The position numbers and the translations under genes are program-made. A stretch of 54,541 nt of DNA, from positions 1-54,541 of the forward strand of contig JAFIEF010000017.1 in assembly GCA_020832655.1 (NCBI GenBank). Reading direction: 5' to 3'. Positions 33,632 through 42,938 of this stretch are shown piece by piece (within the stretch, counting starts at the first letter, position 1; each line of letters begins with the position of its first letter). The notes under the pieces are model-generated. The model was given only the letters and a program-made list of their open reading frames with translations, was not told the origin of the DNA and ran no database searches. Source of the stretch: Paracoccaceae bacterium. GTDB taxonomy: Bacteria; Pseudomonadota; Alphaproteobacteria; Rhodobacterales; Rhodobacteraceae.

Positions 33632-34996
33632 ATGGGTTTCGACTATGATCTGTTCGTGATCGGCGGCGGCTCTGGCGGGGTCAGGGCAGCGCGGATTGCG
33701 GCATCCGAACATGGCGCGCGTGTGGCGCTGGCAGAGGAATACCGCATGGGCGGCACCTGTGTCATTCGCGGCTGCGTGCCCAAGAAGCTGATGGTGTTTG
33801 CCTCTGGCTTTCCCGGTAGCGTGTCCGATGCGCAAGCCTATGGCTGGGACGCGCAGATCGGCGGGTTTGACTGGGGCGTGTTCCGCGCCAAGCTGGATGC
33901 GGAACTGACCCGGCTGGAAAACGCCTATCATCGCAACGCCACTGCTGCGGGGGTCGAGATTTTCGACTGCCGCGCCACGCTGGCTGGCCCGCATGAGGTG
34001 GCGCTTGCCGATGGGCGCAAGGTCAGCGCCAGGCATATCCTGATCGCCACAGGAGGCCGCCCCGTGGTGCCACAGAAATGGCAAGGTTTCGGGGCCATGA
34101 CCTCGAACGAGGTGTTCCTGATGGACCGGCTGCCGAAATCGCTGCTGATCGTGGGCGGGGGCTATATCGCCAGCGAGTTTGCCTGCATCTTCAACGGGCT
34201 GGGGGTCAGAACAACGCAATTCTATCGCGGCGCACAAATCCTGCGCGGCTTTGACGACGAAGCCCGCGGCCATATCGCCGATGAGATGATCGCGAATGGT
34301 GTCGACCTGCATCTGGGCACCGATGTGGTGGAAATGGAAAAGCGCGGCGCACAGATCTGGGTGAAGGCCACAACCGGGCATGACGCGACCTATGACGCGG
34401 TGATGTTCGCCACGGGCCGCAGGCCCAACACCGACGGGCTGGGGCTGGAAGCGCTGGGGCTGGAACTGAAAGCCAACGGCGCCATCCCGGTGGACCGCTA
34501 CAGCCAGAGTGCGATCCCGTCGATCTATGCCGTGGGCGATGTCACCGACCGCGCCAATCTGACGCCTGTGGCGATCCGCGAAGGCCATGCCTTTGCCGAT
34601 ACCGTCTTTGGCGGCCGCCCGACATACTTCGATCATGCGCTGATCCCGACGGCTGTTTTCACCCAGCCCGAATTCGGCACGGTCGGCCTGACCGAGGAAG
34701 ACGCCCGCGCGCACGGGCCGGTCAATGTCTATACGGCGGCGTTTCGTCCCATGCACAGCCTGTTCGCAGGCCGTGACAATCGCGCGATGATGAAGCTGAT
34801 CGTTTGCCGCGACAGCGACAAGGTGCTAGGGTGCCACATCGTCGCGGACCATGCAGGCGAGATGATCCAGCTTGCCGGCGTTGCCATCGCAATGGGGGTG
34901 ACGAAAGCAGATTTCGACCGCACGCTTGCCGTGCATCCCACAATGGCCGAAGAACTGGTCACAATGCGGACAGCAACGCGCAGCCATAGCGATTAA
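33632..34996 (+). CDS. gor: Glutathione-disulfide reductase
   Basis: NADPH-dependent flavoenzyme, 454 residues, that keeps glutathione reduced. Features: FAD site GGGSGGVRAARIAA (10-25), redox cysteines in MGGTCVIRGCVPKKL (about 43 and 48), NADPH domain IVGGGYIASEFACI, ATGRRPNTDGLGLE, and the C-terminal catalytic His in HPTMAEE. Length and cysteine spacing fit glutathione reductase rather than lipoamide dehydrogenase or mercuric reductase. SD CGGGGG lies 5 bases upstream of the ATG. Confidence 0.95.
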   Translation: MGFDYDLFVIGGGSGGVRAARIAASEHGARVALAEEYRMGGTCVIRGCVPKKLMVFASGFPGSVSDAQAYGWDAQIGGFDWGVFRAKLDAELTRLENAYHRNATAAGVEIFDCRATLAGPHEVALADGRKVSARHILIATGGRPVVPQKWQGFGAMTSNEVFLMDRLPKSLLIVGGGYIASEFACIFNGLGVRTTQFYRGAQILRGFDDEARGHIADEMIANGVDLHLGTDVVEMEKRGAQIWVKATTGHDATYDAVMFATGRRPNTDGLGLEALGLELKANGAIPVDRYSQSAIPSIYAVGDVTDRANLTPVAIREGHAFADTVFGGRPTYFDHALIPTAVFTQPEFGTVGLTEEDARAHGPVNVYTAAFRPMHSLFAGRDNRAMMKLIVCRDSDKVLGCHIVADHAGEMIQLAGVAIAMGVTKADFDRTLAVHPTMAEELVTMRTATRSHSD

Positions 34997-35076
34997 GGGT
35001 TGAATTCGGGGGGGCTTGGCCCAACTGATGATCAGCAAGAATTCCGACAGAACGTAACGAAATGAATGGAGTCCTG

Positions 35077-36195
35077 ATGTCTGGAAACGGTGGTGGACCT
35101 TGGGGAGGGGGCGGCAATCGCGGCGGCGGCAATCGTGGCAGCGGCGGCGGCGGTCGTGGTGATCAGCCCCATATCCCTGAAATCGATGAGATCGTCAAGA
35201 AAGGGCAGGAACAGCTTCGTGTGCTGATGGGCGGCGGTGGCGGCGGCAAGAATGGCCGTGGCATGGGCGGTCCGGGCTTTTCCAAGCGCGGGGTGTTTCT
35301 GGGGCTTGTCGCGCTGGTGGTGATGTGGGCGTTCGCCTCTTTCTACACAGTGCGCCCCGAAGAGCGCTCGGTCGAATTGCTGTTCGGCCAGTATTACAAG
35401 ACCGGCAATCCCGGCCTGAACTTCGCGCCCTGGCCGGTTGTCAGCCATGAAGTCGTGCAGACCACGACCGAACGTGTCACCGAAGTCGGCACCGGTCGCA
35501 GCGCGCTGGATACCGGCCTGATGCTGACCCGCGACGAAGCCGTGGTGGATATTGAATTCCAGGTGGTGTGGAATGTCTCGGACCCGGCGCGCTTTCTGTT
35601 CAATCTGGCCGATCCGCGCGAAACCGTGCGCGCGGCGTCGGAATCGGCGATGCGCGACATTATTGCGCGTTCGGAACTCTCGCCGATTCTGAACCGCGAC
35701 CGCGGTGCCATTGCCGCTGATCTGCGCGCTGCGGTTCAGGAACTTCTCGACAGTTACGAATCCGGGATCAGCGTGATTCGGGTGAACTTCGACAAGGCCG
35801 ACCCGCCCGAACAGGTGATCAACGCCTTCCGCGACGTGCAGACCGCGCGGCAGGAACGCGACCGGCTGGAACGCGAGGCCGACGCCTATGCCAACCGTGT
35901 TCTGGCGCAAGCGCGCGGCCAGTCCGCGCAGCTTCAGGAAGAAGCCGAAGCCTACCGTGCCGAGGTGGTCAACAACGCCCAGGGTGAGGCCGCGCGCTTC
36001 GTCTCGGTCTATTCCGAATATGTCAACGCGCCCGAAGTAACGCGCAAGCGGATGTATCTGGAAACGATGGAACGCGTTCTGGGCGATATGAGCCTGACGA
36101 TTCTGGATAATGTGACCGGTGGCGAGGCTGGCGGCAGCGGTGTGCTGCCCTATCTTCCGCTTGATCAACTTCAACGCCAGCGGGGGGCGAACTGA
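35077..36195 (+). CDS. hflK: FtsH protease modulator HflK
   Basis: SPFH/band-7 membrane protein of 372 residues that forms, with HflC, a cage around FtsH. It has a Gly-rich N-terminus (~1-60, many GGG stretches), one membrane helix (RGVFLGLVALVVMWAFASF, about 73-92), the SPFH domain (~95-260) and an Ala/Glu coiled coil with SAQLQEEAEAYRAEVVNNAQGEA. Start at 35077 chosen for GGAG 5 bases upstream rather than the ATG five codons before. The TGA overlaps the hflC ATG by one base. Confidence 0.95.
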   Translation: MSGNGGGPWGGGGNRGGGNRGSGGGGRGDQPHIPEIDEIVKKGQEQLRVLMGGGGGGKNGRGMGGPGFSKRGVFLGLVALVVMWAFASFYTVRPEERSVELLFGQYYKTGNPGLNFAPWPVVSHEVVQTTTERVTEVGTGRSALDTGLMLTRDEAVVDIEFQVVWNVSDPARFLFNLADPRETVRAASESAMRDIIARSELSPILNRDRGAIAADLRAAVQELLDSYESGISVIRVNFDKADPPEQVINAFRDVQTARQERDRLEREADAYANRVLAQARGQSAQLQEEAEAYRAEVVNNAQGEAARFVSVYSEYVNAPEVTRKRMYLETMERVLGDMSLTILDNVTGGEAGGSGVLPYLPLDQLQRQRGAN

Positions 36196-37199
36196 TGAAA
36201 AAAGCAGGTGTTTTGATACCCGTTGTGGTGGTGGCGCTTGTCACGGCATTTTCAGCGCTGTTCATTGTCGATGAACGTGAAAATGTCCTGGTGCTGCAAT
36301 TCGGTCAGGTGAAGCAGGAAATCACCGAGCCGGGCCTTGGTTACAAGTTCCCCTTCATTCAGGAAGTGGTGCGCTATGATGCGCGGATCCTCGGGCTTCA
36401 GACCCAGCCGCTGGAAGTCACCCCGCTTGATGACCGCCGCCTTGTGGTTGATGCCTTCCTGCGCTGGCGCCTGAATGATGTGCGCCGCTTCCGCGAAGCC
36501 GTCGGTGTGGACGGGATGCGCGCCGCGCAGGGCCGGATGGACCGCATCATGAATGCCGCCATCCGCGAAGTTCTGGGGTCGGTGCCGTCCAGTGCAGTTC
36601 TGTCCGAAGACCGCACCGCGCTGATGAACCGCATCCGCGAACTGGCGCGGCGCGAGGCGCAGACTCTGGGCATCGAGGTGATCGATGTGCGTCTGACCCG
36701 CACCGACCTGCCGCGCGAGAACCTGGAAGCCACCTTCGCCCGGATGCGCGCAGAGCGTGAACGCGAAGCCGCCGATGAGCGTGCGCGCGGGAACGAGGCC
36801 GCGCAGCGTGTGCGCGCACTGGCTGACCGCACCGTGATCGAGCTGGTCTCGGCCTCGCGCCGCGAAGCAGAGATCATCCGCGGTGAAGCCGATGCCGAAC
36901 GTAACCGCATCTATGCCGAAGCGTTCAACCTGGACCCGGAATTCTTTGCCTTCACCCGTTCGATGCAAAGCTATGAGCGCGCGCTGCGTGGAGAAAACAC
37001 CACAATGGTGCTGCGCCCCGACAGCGAATTCTTTACCTTCCTGCGCACTGACGGGATCGGCGAAGATGTACTGCAGGCGGTGCGTCAGGCGGCAGAGGAA
37101 ATCGCCGAGGATCCCGACCGCGTGTTGCAGCGCGCGCCGGCACCCGACCCGGAGGAACCCGATGCAGTGCGCGAGCTTGAAGCCATCATCGGCAATTAG
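36195..37199 (+). CDS. hflC: FtsH protease modulator HflC
   Basis: Partner of HflK, 334 residues. An N-terminal membrane helix (VLIPVVVVALVTAFSALFIV) precedes the SPFH domain (DERENVLVLQFGQV, PFIQEVVRYDARI), a helical Arg/Glu-rich stretch (ERAREREAADERARGNEAAQ type, about 175-215) and SASRREAEIIRGEADAERNRIYAEAF. It is the direct translational neighbour of hflK and is followed by the DUF2065 protein after 11 bases, as in other alphaproteobacterial hfl operons. Confidence 0.95.
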   Translation: MKKAGVLIPVVVVALVTAFSALFIVDERENVLVLQFGQVKQEITEPGLGYKFPFIQEVVRYDARILGLQTQPLEVTPLDDRRLVVDAFLRWRLNDVRRFREAVGVDGMRAAQGRMDRIMNAAIREVLGSVPSSAVLSEDRTALMNRIRELARREAQTLGIEVIDVRLTRTDLPRENLEATFARMRAEREREAADERARGNEAAQRVRALADRTVIELVSASRREAEIIRGEADAERNRIYAEAFNLDPEFFAFTRSMQSYERALRGENTTMVLRPDSEFFTFLRTDGIGEDVLQAVRQAAEEIAEDPDRVLQRAPAPDPEEPDAVRELEAIIGN

Positions 37200-37210
37200 G
37201 GCGCGACCGG

Positions 37211-37414
37211 GTGACGCTGTCCACGCTGATACTGGCCCTTGGGCTGGTGCTGATTTTCGAGGGGCTGGTCTTTGTACTGGCCCCTCGGCGCATTGAAGAC
37301 ATCCTGCGCATGCTGGCGGCCATGCCGGTCGAAACGCGGCGCCTGATCGGTTTTCTGGCGCTGGTGCTGGGGGCGCTTCTGGTCAGCCTGTCGCGGCTTG
37401 TTGGCGGGGGATGA
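37211..37414 (+). CDS. DUF2065 (YjeT-like) small membrane protein
   Basis: A 67-residue inner-membrane protein with two hydrophobic helices (about 3-24 and 44-63) joined by a short basic loop APRRIEDILRMLAAMPVETRRL, as in the DUF2065/YjeT family. The role is unknown; in many proteobacteria it follows hflC, so it may be linked to FtsH control. The start is GTG at 37211. It ends about 120 bases before degP. Confidence 0.85.
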   Translation: MTLSTLILALGLVLIFEGLVFVLAPRRIEDILRMLAAMPVETRRLIGFLALVLGALLVSLSRLVGGG

Positions 37415-37470
37415 TATCGCCATCACGTCTGGTTGAAATCGCCAACGCCCTGTTTGCGTTTGACATCGCA

Positions 37471-37482
37471 CAACTTAAGTTG
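37471..37482. promoter_or_regulatory. Perfect palindrome upstream of degP
   Basis: CAACTTAAGTTG, a perfect 12-bp palindrome 55 bases before the degP start, lying just after TTGACA (37460-37465) where the -35/-10 spacer would be. No good -10 was found. A regulator operator is plausible; the DUF2065-degP gap holds nothing else. Confidence 0.4.
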
Positions 37483-37536
37483 CTGGAAAATCCGTTCAGC
37501 AGAATGGCGGGGCGACGCCCATGCAAGGAGAGACCG

Positions 37537-39000
37537 ATGACCTTACGCGCAGTAACCCGATACCTGCCGCATCCTGTTTTTCAGTTCCTGCAATTGCTGG
37601 TTCTGGGCCTGTTGTTCATGCTGGCGCAAGCCACGCTTCTGGCCGCGCAAGAACGCCCCGAAAGCTTTGCCGATCTGGCAGAGCGGGTCAGCCCCGCTGT
37701 GGTCAATATCACCACCACCACGACCATTGCCACGCGCCTTGACCGCGACGGCCCGCGCCTGCCCGAAGGCTCGCCCTTCGAGGATTTTTTCCGCGACTTC
37801 TTCGAAGGGCCGCAGGGCCGCCCTGACCGCCCCCGCCAGAGCCAGGCGCTGGGGTCGGGTTTCATCATTTCTGATGACGGGTATATCGTTACGAACAATC
37901 ATGTGATCGACGGGGCCGACGAAATCCTGATCGAGACATTTTCCGGCCTGCAACTGAATGCACGGCTGGTGGGCACGGACCCGGCCACTGATCTGGCACT
38001 GCTGAAGGTCGATCATGACAGCCCGCTGCCATCAGTGCCCTGGGGCGATGCCGAAGAGGCGCGCGTGGGTGACTGGGTTATCGCGGTCGGCAACCCGCTG
38101 GGGCAGGGCTTTTCGGTCAGTGCGGGCATCATCTCTGCGCGCGGGCGCGCATTGCAAGGCAATTTCGACGACTACATCCAGACCGATGCCGCCATCAACC
38201 GGGGCAATTCGGGGGGGCCGCTGTTCAACATGGCGGGCGAGGTGATCGGCGTGAACACCGCGATCCTGTCACCCACAGGCGGTTCGATCGGGATCGGGTT
38301 TGCGATGTCGTCGAATGTGGCGGTGAATGTGATCGAGCAATTGCGAGAGTTTGGCTCCACCCGGCGCGGCTGGCTGGGGGTGCGCATACAGGATCTGACC
38401 GAGGAAATGGCTGAAGCCATCGGGCTGGACCGTGCCGAAGGCGCGATGGTGACAGAAGTCATGGATGGCCCGGCCAGAGAAGGCGGCATGCTGTCGGGCG
38501 ATGTCATCCTGCGCTTCGATGGCAGCCCGGTGCGCGATACCCGCATGCTTGTGCGCCGCGTGGCCGATGCGCCTGTGGGTGCTGCGGTCGATGTAGAGGT
38601 GTTTCGCGATGGCGAGGAACTGATCCTTGCCGTGACGCTGGGCCAGCGCGAACTGGCCGAAGCCGCTGACCGTGTCCCGGCCCCGGCCGCGCCCGAAACC
38701 CCGCAGCGGGTTCTGGGCATGGAGGTGCAACCCCTCGATGACGCGCTGCGCGCCGAACTGGACCTTCCCGCCAGCGCGCTGGGGCTGGTGGTGCGCGCGG
38801 TTGATCCTGACAGTGACGCCGCCCAGAAGGGTATCCAGCCGGGCGATCTGATCATCGAAGCCAATCAGCAACCTGTAAGCAGCGCCGACGATCTGCAACA
38901 GCGCGCCGATGATGCGCGCGAGGCAGGCCGCCGTTCGGTTCTGGTGTTGCTGCGACGCGGCAGCGATCCGCGCTTTGTCGCGCTAAGCCTTGGGGAATGA
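37537..39000 (+). CDS. degP: Do-family periplasmic serine endopeptidase (DegP/HtrA)
   Basis: Periplasmic quality-control protease/chaperone of 487 residues. N-terminal signal region (LQLLVLGLLFMLAQATLLAAQ), trypsin-like domain with triad His122 (TNNHVID), Asp152 (ATDLALLKV) and Ser225 (NRGNSGGPLFN), a Q-linker and two PDZ domains (~255-350 and ~390-480). Start at 37537 rests on AAGGAG with a 6-base spacer; the 42-codon extension upstream crosses the palindrome and is rejected. Context with hflKC marks an envelope protein-quality cluster. Confidence 0.95.
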   Translation: MTLRAVTRYLPHPVFQFLQLLVLGLLFMLAQATLLAAQERPESFADLAERVSPAVVNITTTTTIATRLDRDGPRLPEGSPFEDFFRDFFEGPQGRPDRPRQSQALGSGFIISDDGYIVTNNHVIDGADEILIETFSGLQLNARLVGTDPATDLALLKVDHDSPLPSVPWGDAEEARVGDWVIAVGNPLGQGFSVSAGIISARGRALQGNFDDYIQTDAAINRGNSGGPLFNMAGEVIGVNTAILSPTGGSIGIGFAMSSNVAVNVIEQLREFGSTRRGWLGVRIQDLTEEMAEAIGLDRAEGAMVTEVMDGPAREGGMLSGDVILRFDGSPVRDTRMLVRRVADAPVGAAVDVEVFRDGEELILAVTLGQRELAEAADRVPAPAAPETPQRVLGMEVQPLDDALRAELDLPASALGLVVRAVDPDSDAAQKGIQPGDLIIEANQQPVSSADDLQQRADDAREAGRRSVLVLLRRGSDPRFVALSLGE

Positions 39001-39027
39001 TCGGCGTGCGGCCATGCGTGCCTTGGG

Positions 39028-39060
39028 CGGGGCTGCGGCGTGATGCCGCATCCCCCCTTT
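39028..39060 (+). terminator. Terminator after degP
   Basis: GGGG-C-TGCGGC-gtgat-GCCGCA-T-CCCC stem, with one mismatch, followed by CCTTT. It lies 28 bases after the degP stop and probably ends the hfl-degP transcript. Confidence 0.6.
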
Positions 39061-39203
39061 AGGCTTTATCGGCAAGGTGGCCTTTCCGGGCTTGATTGGC
39101 TGTCGCGTGCCGCTAGACTCTGTTGCGAATCTGGTGGTCGCGGTGGATGATCGTCTGATTTTTTTTGGTGCGGTTGACGCACCCATAGTTGACGGAGGAA
39201 CCA

Positions 39204-39638
39204 ATGTCGAAACTGAAACTGTCGTCTTTTGCCGCTTTGCTGCTTGCACCTGCCCTGGCGCATGCGGAACCCACAGGTGATGCCGCCGCCGGAGAGCAGA
39301 ACTTCCGTCAATGCGCAAGCTGTCATGGTATTGTTTCACCAGATGGCGAGGTGACACATCGCGCGGCACCCACCGGGCCGAATATGTGGGGCGTTTCCGG
39401 GCGTCAGGCGGGCGCGTATGAAGGCTATACGCGGTTTTCGAACGCAATTGTCGCCGCGGGCGAGGAACATGGTCTTGTCTGGGACGAGGAAAGCTTCGTA
39501 GCCTATGTCAGTGACCCCAGCGGCTATCTGCGCGATGTTACGGGCGACGCGCGCGCGCGCAGCAACATGAACCACCGCCTGCGCGGTTCTGCCGAAGATA
39601 TCTATGCCTATCTGGCACAGTTCGGCCCTGCAGAGTGA
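39204..39638 (+). CDS. Periplasmic class I cytochrome c (c2-like)
   Basis: A 144-residue soluble cytochrome. Signal peptide MSKLKLSSFAALLLAPALAHA, heme site CASCH (37-41) and the sixth-ligand Met in RARSNMNHRL near the C-terminal third. TGPNMWGVSGRQAGAYEGYTRFSNAI is typical of c2/c550-like electron carriers. Start at 39204 has GGAGG 5 bases upstream; a 5-codon longer ATG is rejected. A perfect terminator follows, so it is monocistronic. Confidence 0.9.
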   Translation: MSKLKLSSFAALLLAPALAHAEPTGDAAAGEQNFRQCASCHGIVSPDGEVTHRAAPTGPNMWGVSGRQAGAYEGYTRFSNAIVAAGEEHGLVWDEESFVAYVSDPSGYLRDVTGDARARSNMNHRLRGSAEDIYAYLAQFGPAE

Positions 39639-39659
39639 TTTTGCCAAAGCGGCATGAAT

Positions 39660-39693
39660 AACGGGCATGGTTTCGCGCCATGCCCGTTTTTGC
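39660..39693. terminator. Bidirectional Rho-independent terminator
   Basis: A perfect 11-bp stem AACGGGCATGG/CCATGCCCGTT with a 7-base loop and a TTTTT run on the plus strand. It separates the cytochrome gene from the convergent universal stress gene and could serve both. Confidence 0.9.
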
Positions 39694-39729
39694 ATGTCCG
39701 GTTTTCAGGAATCACAGCTGCGCGCCCGA

Positions 39730-40155
39730 TCAGTCGCGCACCACATAGACCGATTGTTTGGCATGGCGCACCACCCGCGCGGCATTGGGGCCAAGCAGGT
39801 AATCGCGTGCCTCTGGCCGGTGCGCGGCCATGATGATGACATCGACCTCCAGCTTGTCCGCTGCGCGCAGGATCTCGTCATAGACATTGCCATGCAGCAC
39901 ATGGGGATGCACCTCGACAGAGCCGGGAACATTGTCGCGCACCCAGGCGCGCAACGCTTCACCGAACTGGTGCAGCGCGGTCTGTTCAAACCCCTTCTGG
40001 AAGAATGTCCCCACCATCGACAGCCCGAAATCGGGCAACACGCTGACGACATGCAACTCGCCGCCCTTGGCCAGCATATTCTGCGCCTCTGCCATCGGCT
40101 TGATCCAGGAGGCAGGCGATGACAGGTCAATCGGCAGCAGGATCTTCTTGGGCAT
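39730..40155 (-). CDS. Universal stress protein (UspA family)
   Basis: A 141-residue single-domain Usp. The core KILLPIDLSSPASWIKPM, VDVIIMAAHRPEARDYLLGPNAARVVRHAKQSVYVV is typical; the ATP-binding pattern Gly-2x-Gly-9x-Gly is only partly kept (LGPNAARVVRHA), so nucleotide binding is uncertain. Start at the second of two ATGs, GGAG 6 bases away; the other adds one residue. It lies just downstream of the TRAP permease, 25 bases apart, and may be co-transcribed with the uptake system; Usp proteins are often paired with TRAP genes (TeaD type). Confidence 0.88.
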   Translation of the reverse strand: MPKKILLPIDLSSPASWIKPMAEAQNMLAKGGELHVVSVLPDFGLSMVGTFFQKGFEQTALHQFGEALRAWVRDNVPGSVEVHPHVLHGNVYDEILRAADKLEVDVIIMAAHRPEARDYLLGPNAARVVRHAKQSVYVVRD

Positions 40156-40180
40156 CATCCGCTCCTTTCATGGATGAATG

Positions 40181-42823
40181 TCAGAACGCCGGCACGGTCT
40201 GCCGACGCCGTTGCAGCAAGATCACCCCAAGCAGCAGCAGCAGCGCAGGGATATAGAAGATCTGTGCGGGCATCCGCTCTGCCGGGCGCAGCACTGCATC
40301 CAGCATGACTTGCTGACTACCGTAGAAATCGAAATCCCCCAACGCACGCTGGAAGGGAGAGCCGAACATCGGCTCATCCATCGCAACCCCGTCTTCCGAC
40401 GGCATCAGGAACAACCCTGTGCCCATCATCCGCTGCGCCTCGGGGGTGTCATCGACCATCAGCACCAAGGTTGTGCTGCGCGGATTGCCGGTGTTGAAAT
40501 CCGGCCCCGAGACCGCAAGGCGCAACTCATCCCCCGGCGCGGCGGCTTGCAGAACCTGCTCGAATTCGGTTCCCGGCAGGCTTTCGAATTCTGGTTGAAC
40601 GCGGTCGAGCCAGAAATTCGGCACGAACAGCGTGAAGGCCACCAGCAGCAGCGCTGCGGATTCGTGGTATTTCGAGCGTGCCAGGAAATAGCCCTGCGTG
40701 GCGGCGGCAAACAGCAGCATCGCGAAGGTCGCAATCACGAATATGAAGGCCGCCTGCGCCATCCCCGCCGCCGTGCCCAGATCAACCCCGTAAAGGATAA
40801 GCGTGGGGTTGTAGATGAACAGGAAGGGCAGCGCCAGCGTGCGCAGGCTGTAGAAAAAGGCCTGAAAGCCGGTTCGTATCGGATCACCGCCCGATACCGC
40901 AGAGGCCGCGAAACTCGCCAGCCCCACAGGGGGCGTGACATCCGCCATCAGCCCGAAATAGAACACGAACAGATGCGCCGCGATCAGCGGGATGATCAGC
41001 CCTTCCTGCGCGCCAAGACTGACCACCACAGTTGCCATCAGAGACGACACCACGATGTAATTCGCCGTGGTCGGCAGGCCAAGCCCCAGGATCAGCGAGA
41101 ACACCCCCACCAGCAGCAGCATCAGGAACAGATTGCCCAGCGCCAGCAACTCGACCAGCCCGGCCAGTTCGGTGCCAATCGGCGTGCGGGTGACAGTGGC
41201 CACGATAACCCCGGCGGCCCCGGTGGCCACGGCAATGCCGATCATGTTGCGTGCGCCGGAAATCATGCCATCGACCAGATCGGTAATGCCGTTGCGCAGC
41301 TCGGCCATGAAATTGCCCTCCCCGCGCATCAGGGCTTTCAGCGGACGCTGGGTCAGGATGATGAACAGCATCGTGATTACAGCGAAATAAGCCGATTTCG
41401 CGGGCGACTGACGTTCGACCATCAAAAACCAGATCAGCACCAGAATCGGCAGCAGGTAATGCAGCCCGGTGGGGACGACCTCTTTCATCACCGGCAGGGT
41501 GATCTTCTTGGCCTTTGGGTCATCAAGTTCCAGATCCGCGCGTTTCGACGCAACCCACAGACACGCCAGATAGATCACCAGAATTGCACTCAGGATAACG
41601 GCGCCCGAAATCGCGGGTGCCACATCGCGCAGGAAGTTCACAGTCGCGATGACACCGTAGAACGCCGCGCCTGCGACCACAAAACCTATTGCCACCTTCA
41701 GCAGCATTGCCAGCAGGCTCGACCCCTGGCCAAGCGCCGGGATGCCGTTCTTCAGCGCTTCCAGATGCACGATATAGATCAGTGCGATATAGCTGATCAC
41801 CGCCGGAATGAAGGCGTGCTTGATCACTTCCAGATAGGAAATGCCCACAAACTCGACCATCAGAAAGGCCGCTGCCCCCATCACCGGCGGCATGATCTGG
41901 CCATTGACCGATGATGACACCTCGACCGCGCCTGCCTTTTCAGATGAAAAGCCCACGCGCTTCATCAGCGGAATGGTGAAAGTGCCGGTTGTCACCACAT
42001 TCGCGATGGACGAACCGGAAATAAGCCCGGTCGCGCCCGACCCCACCACGGCCGCCTTGGCAGGGCCGCCGCGCAGATGCCCCAGCCCGGCAAAGGCCAG
42101 CTTGATGAAATAATTGCCTGCACCGGCCTTGTCGAGCAGCGCGCCGAACAGAACGAACAGGAACACAAAGGCTGTGGACACCCCCAGCGGAATGCCGAAC
42201 ACGCCTTCGGTTGACAGCCATTGCGTGTTGATGATGCCGGTAAAGCTGCGCCCCTCATGCGCGATCAGATCGGGGATCAGCCAGCCCTGCCCGAAATAGC
42301 TATAGGCCAGGAATACACTGCCGACGATGGTCAGCGCCGGGCCCAGCGCGCGGCGGCTGGCTTCCAGCAGCAGCACAAGCCCGATGATGCCGACGATGAT
42401 CTGGGTCTGGGTGGGCAGACCTTCGCGTGCCGTGCCGGAGATCTCGCGCGAGAACCAGAACACGTAAAACGCGCAGCCCGCAGCAGTAATGGCAAGGATC
42501 CAGTCATACCAGGGGATGTAGCGGCGCGGCGAGGCCTTGAAGGCCGGATAGGCCAGAAAGGCAAGAAACAGTGCAAATGTCAGATGCATGGGCCGGGTCT
42601 GGTCTGACCCGATGACCCGCACAAAGGGGATATGCTGCGCCCAGCTGAATTGCGGGTCGGCGATCCATATCTGGAAGCACGACCACAGGAAGGCGACGAT
42701 CGCGATCAGGGCGGCGATATAGCGGTTATCGGGGCTGCGTCCACCTGAATCCGTGCTGGCGACCAGATCCTGAAGCTCGTCATCGCTGAACTGACGCCCT
42801 GCCGGCTTTTGCTCGGTCGACAT
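40181..42823 (-). CDS. TAXI-TRAP transporter fused permease (DctQM) with C-terminal extension
   Basis: Inner-membrane permease of 880 residues fusing the small (Q) and large (M) TRAP subunits; about 16 hydrophobic segments. Large-subunit motifs: GSGATGLISGSSIANVVTTGTFTIPLMKR, VMGAAAFLMVEF, GLGLPTTANYIV and HLFVFYFGLMADVTPPVGLASFAA. A C-terminal domain (~700-855) with a PDZ-like/DUF3394 look and one last membrane helix follows. Start 42823 (MSTEQK) avoids a 22-residue low-complexity extension. The sodium- or proton-driven substrate is not readable. Confidence 0.92.
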   Translation of the reverse strand: MSTEQKPAGRQFSDDELQDLVASTDSGGRSPDNRYIAALIAIVAFLWSCFQIWIADPQFSWAQHIPFVRVIGSDQTRPMHLTFALFLAFLAYPAFKASPRRYIPWYDWILAITAAGCAFYVFWFSREISGTAREGLPTQTQIIVGIIGLVLLLEASRRALGPALTIVGSVFLAYSYFGQGWLIPDLIAHEGRSFTGIINTQWLSTEGVFGIPLGVSTAFVFLFVLFGALLDKAGAGNYFIKLAFAGLGHLRGGPAKAAVVGSGATGLISGSSIANVVTTGTFTIPLMKRVGFSSEKAGAVEVSSSVNGQIMPPVMGAAAFLMVEFVGISYLEVIKHAFIPAVISYIALIYIVHLEALKNGIPALGQGSSLLAMLLKVAIGFVVAGAAFYGVIATVNFLRDVAPAISGAVILSAILVIYLACLWVASKRADLELDDPKAKKITLPVMKEVVPTGLHYLLPILVLIWFLMVERQSPAKSAYFAVITMLFIILTQRPLKALMRGEGNFMAELRNGITDLVDGMISGARNMIGIAVATGAAGVIVATVTRTPIGTELAGLVELLALGNLFLMLLLVGVFSLILGLGLPTTANYIVVSSLMATVVVSLGAQEGLIIPLIAAHLFVFYFGLMADVTPPVGLASFAASAVSGGDPIRTGFQAFFYSLRTLALPFLFIYNPTLILYGVDLGTAAGMAQAAFIFVIATFAMLLFAAATQGYFLARSKYHESAALLLVAFTLFVPNFWLDRVQPEFESLPGTEFEQVLQAAAPGDELRLAVSGPDFNTGNPRSTTLVLMVDDTPEAQRMMGTGLFLMPSEDGVAMDEPMFGSPFQRALGDFDFYGSQQVMLDAVLRPAERMPAQIFYIPALLLLLGVILLQRRRQTVPAF

Positions 42824-42884
42824 GCAGCCACCCCCTGCTGAATTGTTCTTGAAATCTGTCGGGGCAGCCAGAAAGGGCTGCCAA

Positions 42885-42913
42885 GGCATGGCCCCCGATC
42901 AAGGGGCCATGCC
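42885..42913 (-). promoter_or_regulatory. Intercistronic stem-loop between receptor and permease
   Basis: An 11-bp perfect stem GGCATGGCCCC/GGGGCCATGCC with a 7-base loop in the gap after the TAXI receptor stop. No T-run follows on the minus strand. It probably stabilises or partly ends the receptor transcript so the receptor is made in excess of the permease, as is usual in TRAP operons. Confidence 0.65.
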
Positions 42914-42938
42914 AGGCTGACATGCAGATTGCCTGCGA

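Noticed and set aside
40178-41914. Long plus-strand ORF (578 codons) opposite the TRAP permease
   Set aside because: Same reason: composition typical of an antisense shadow and no family resemblance.
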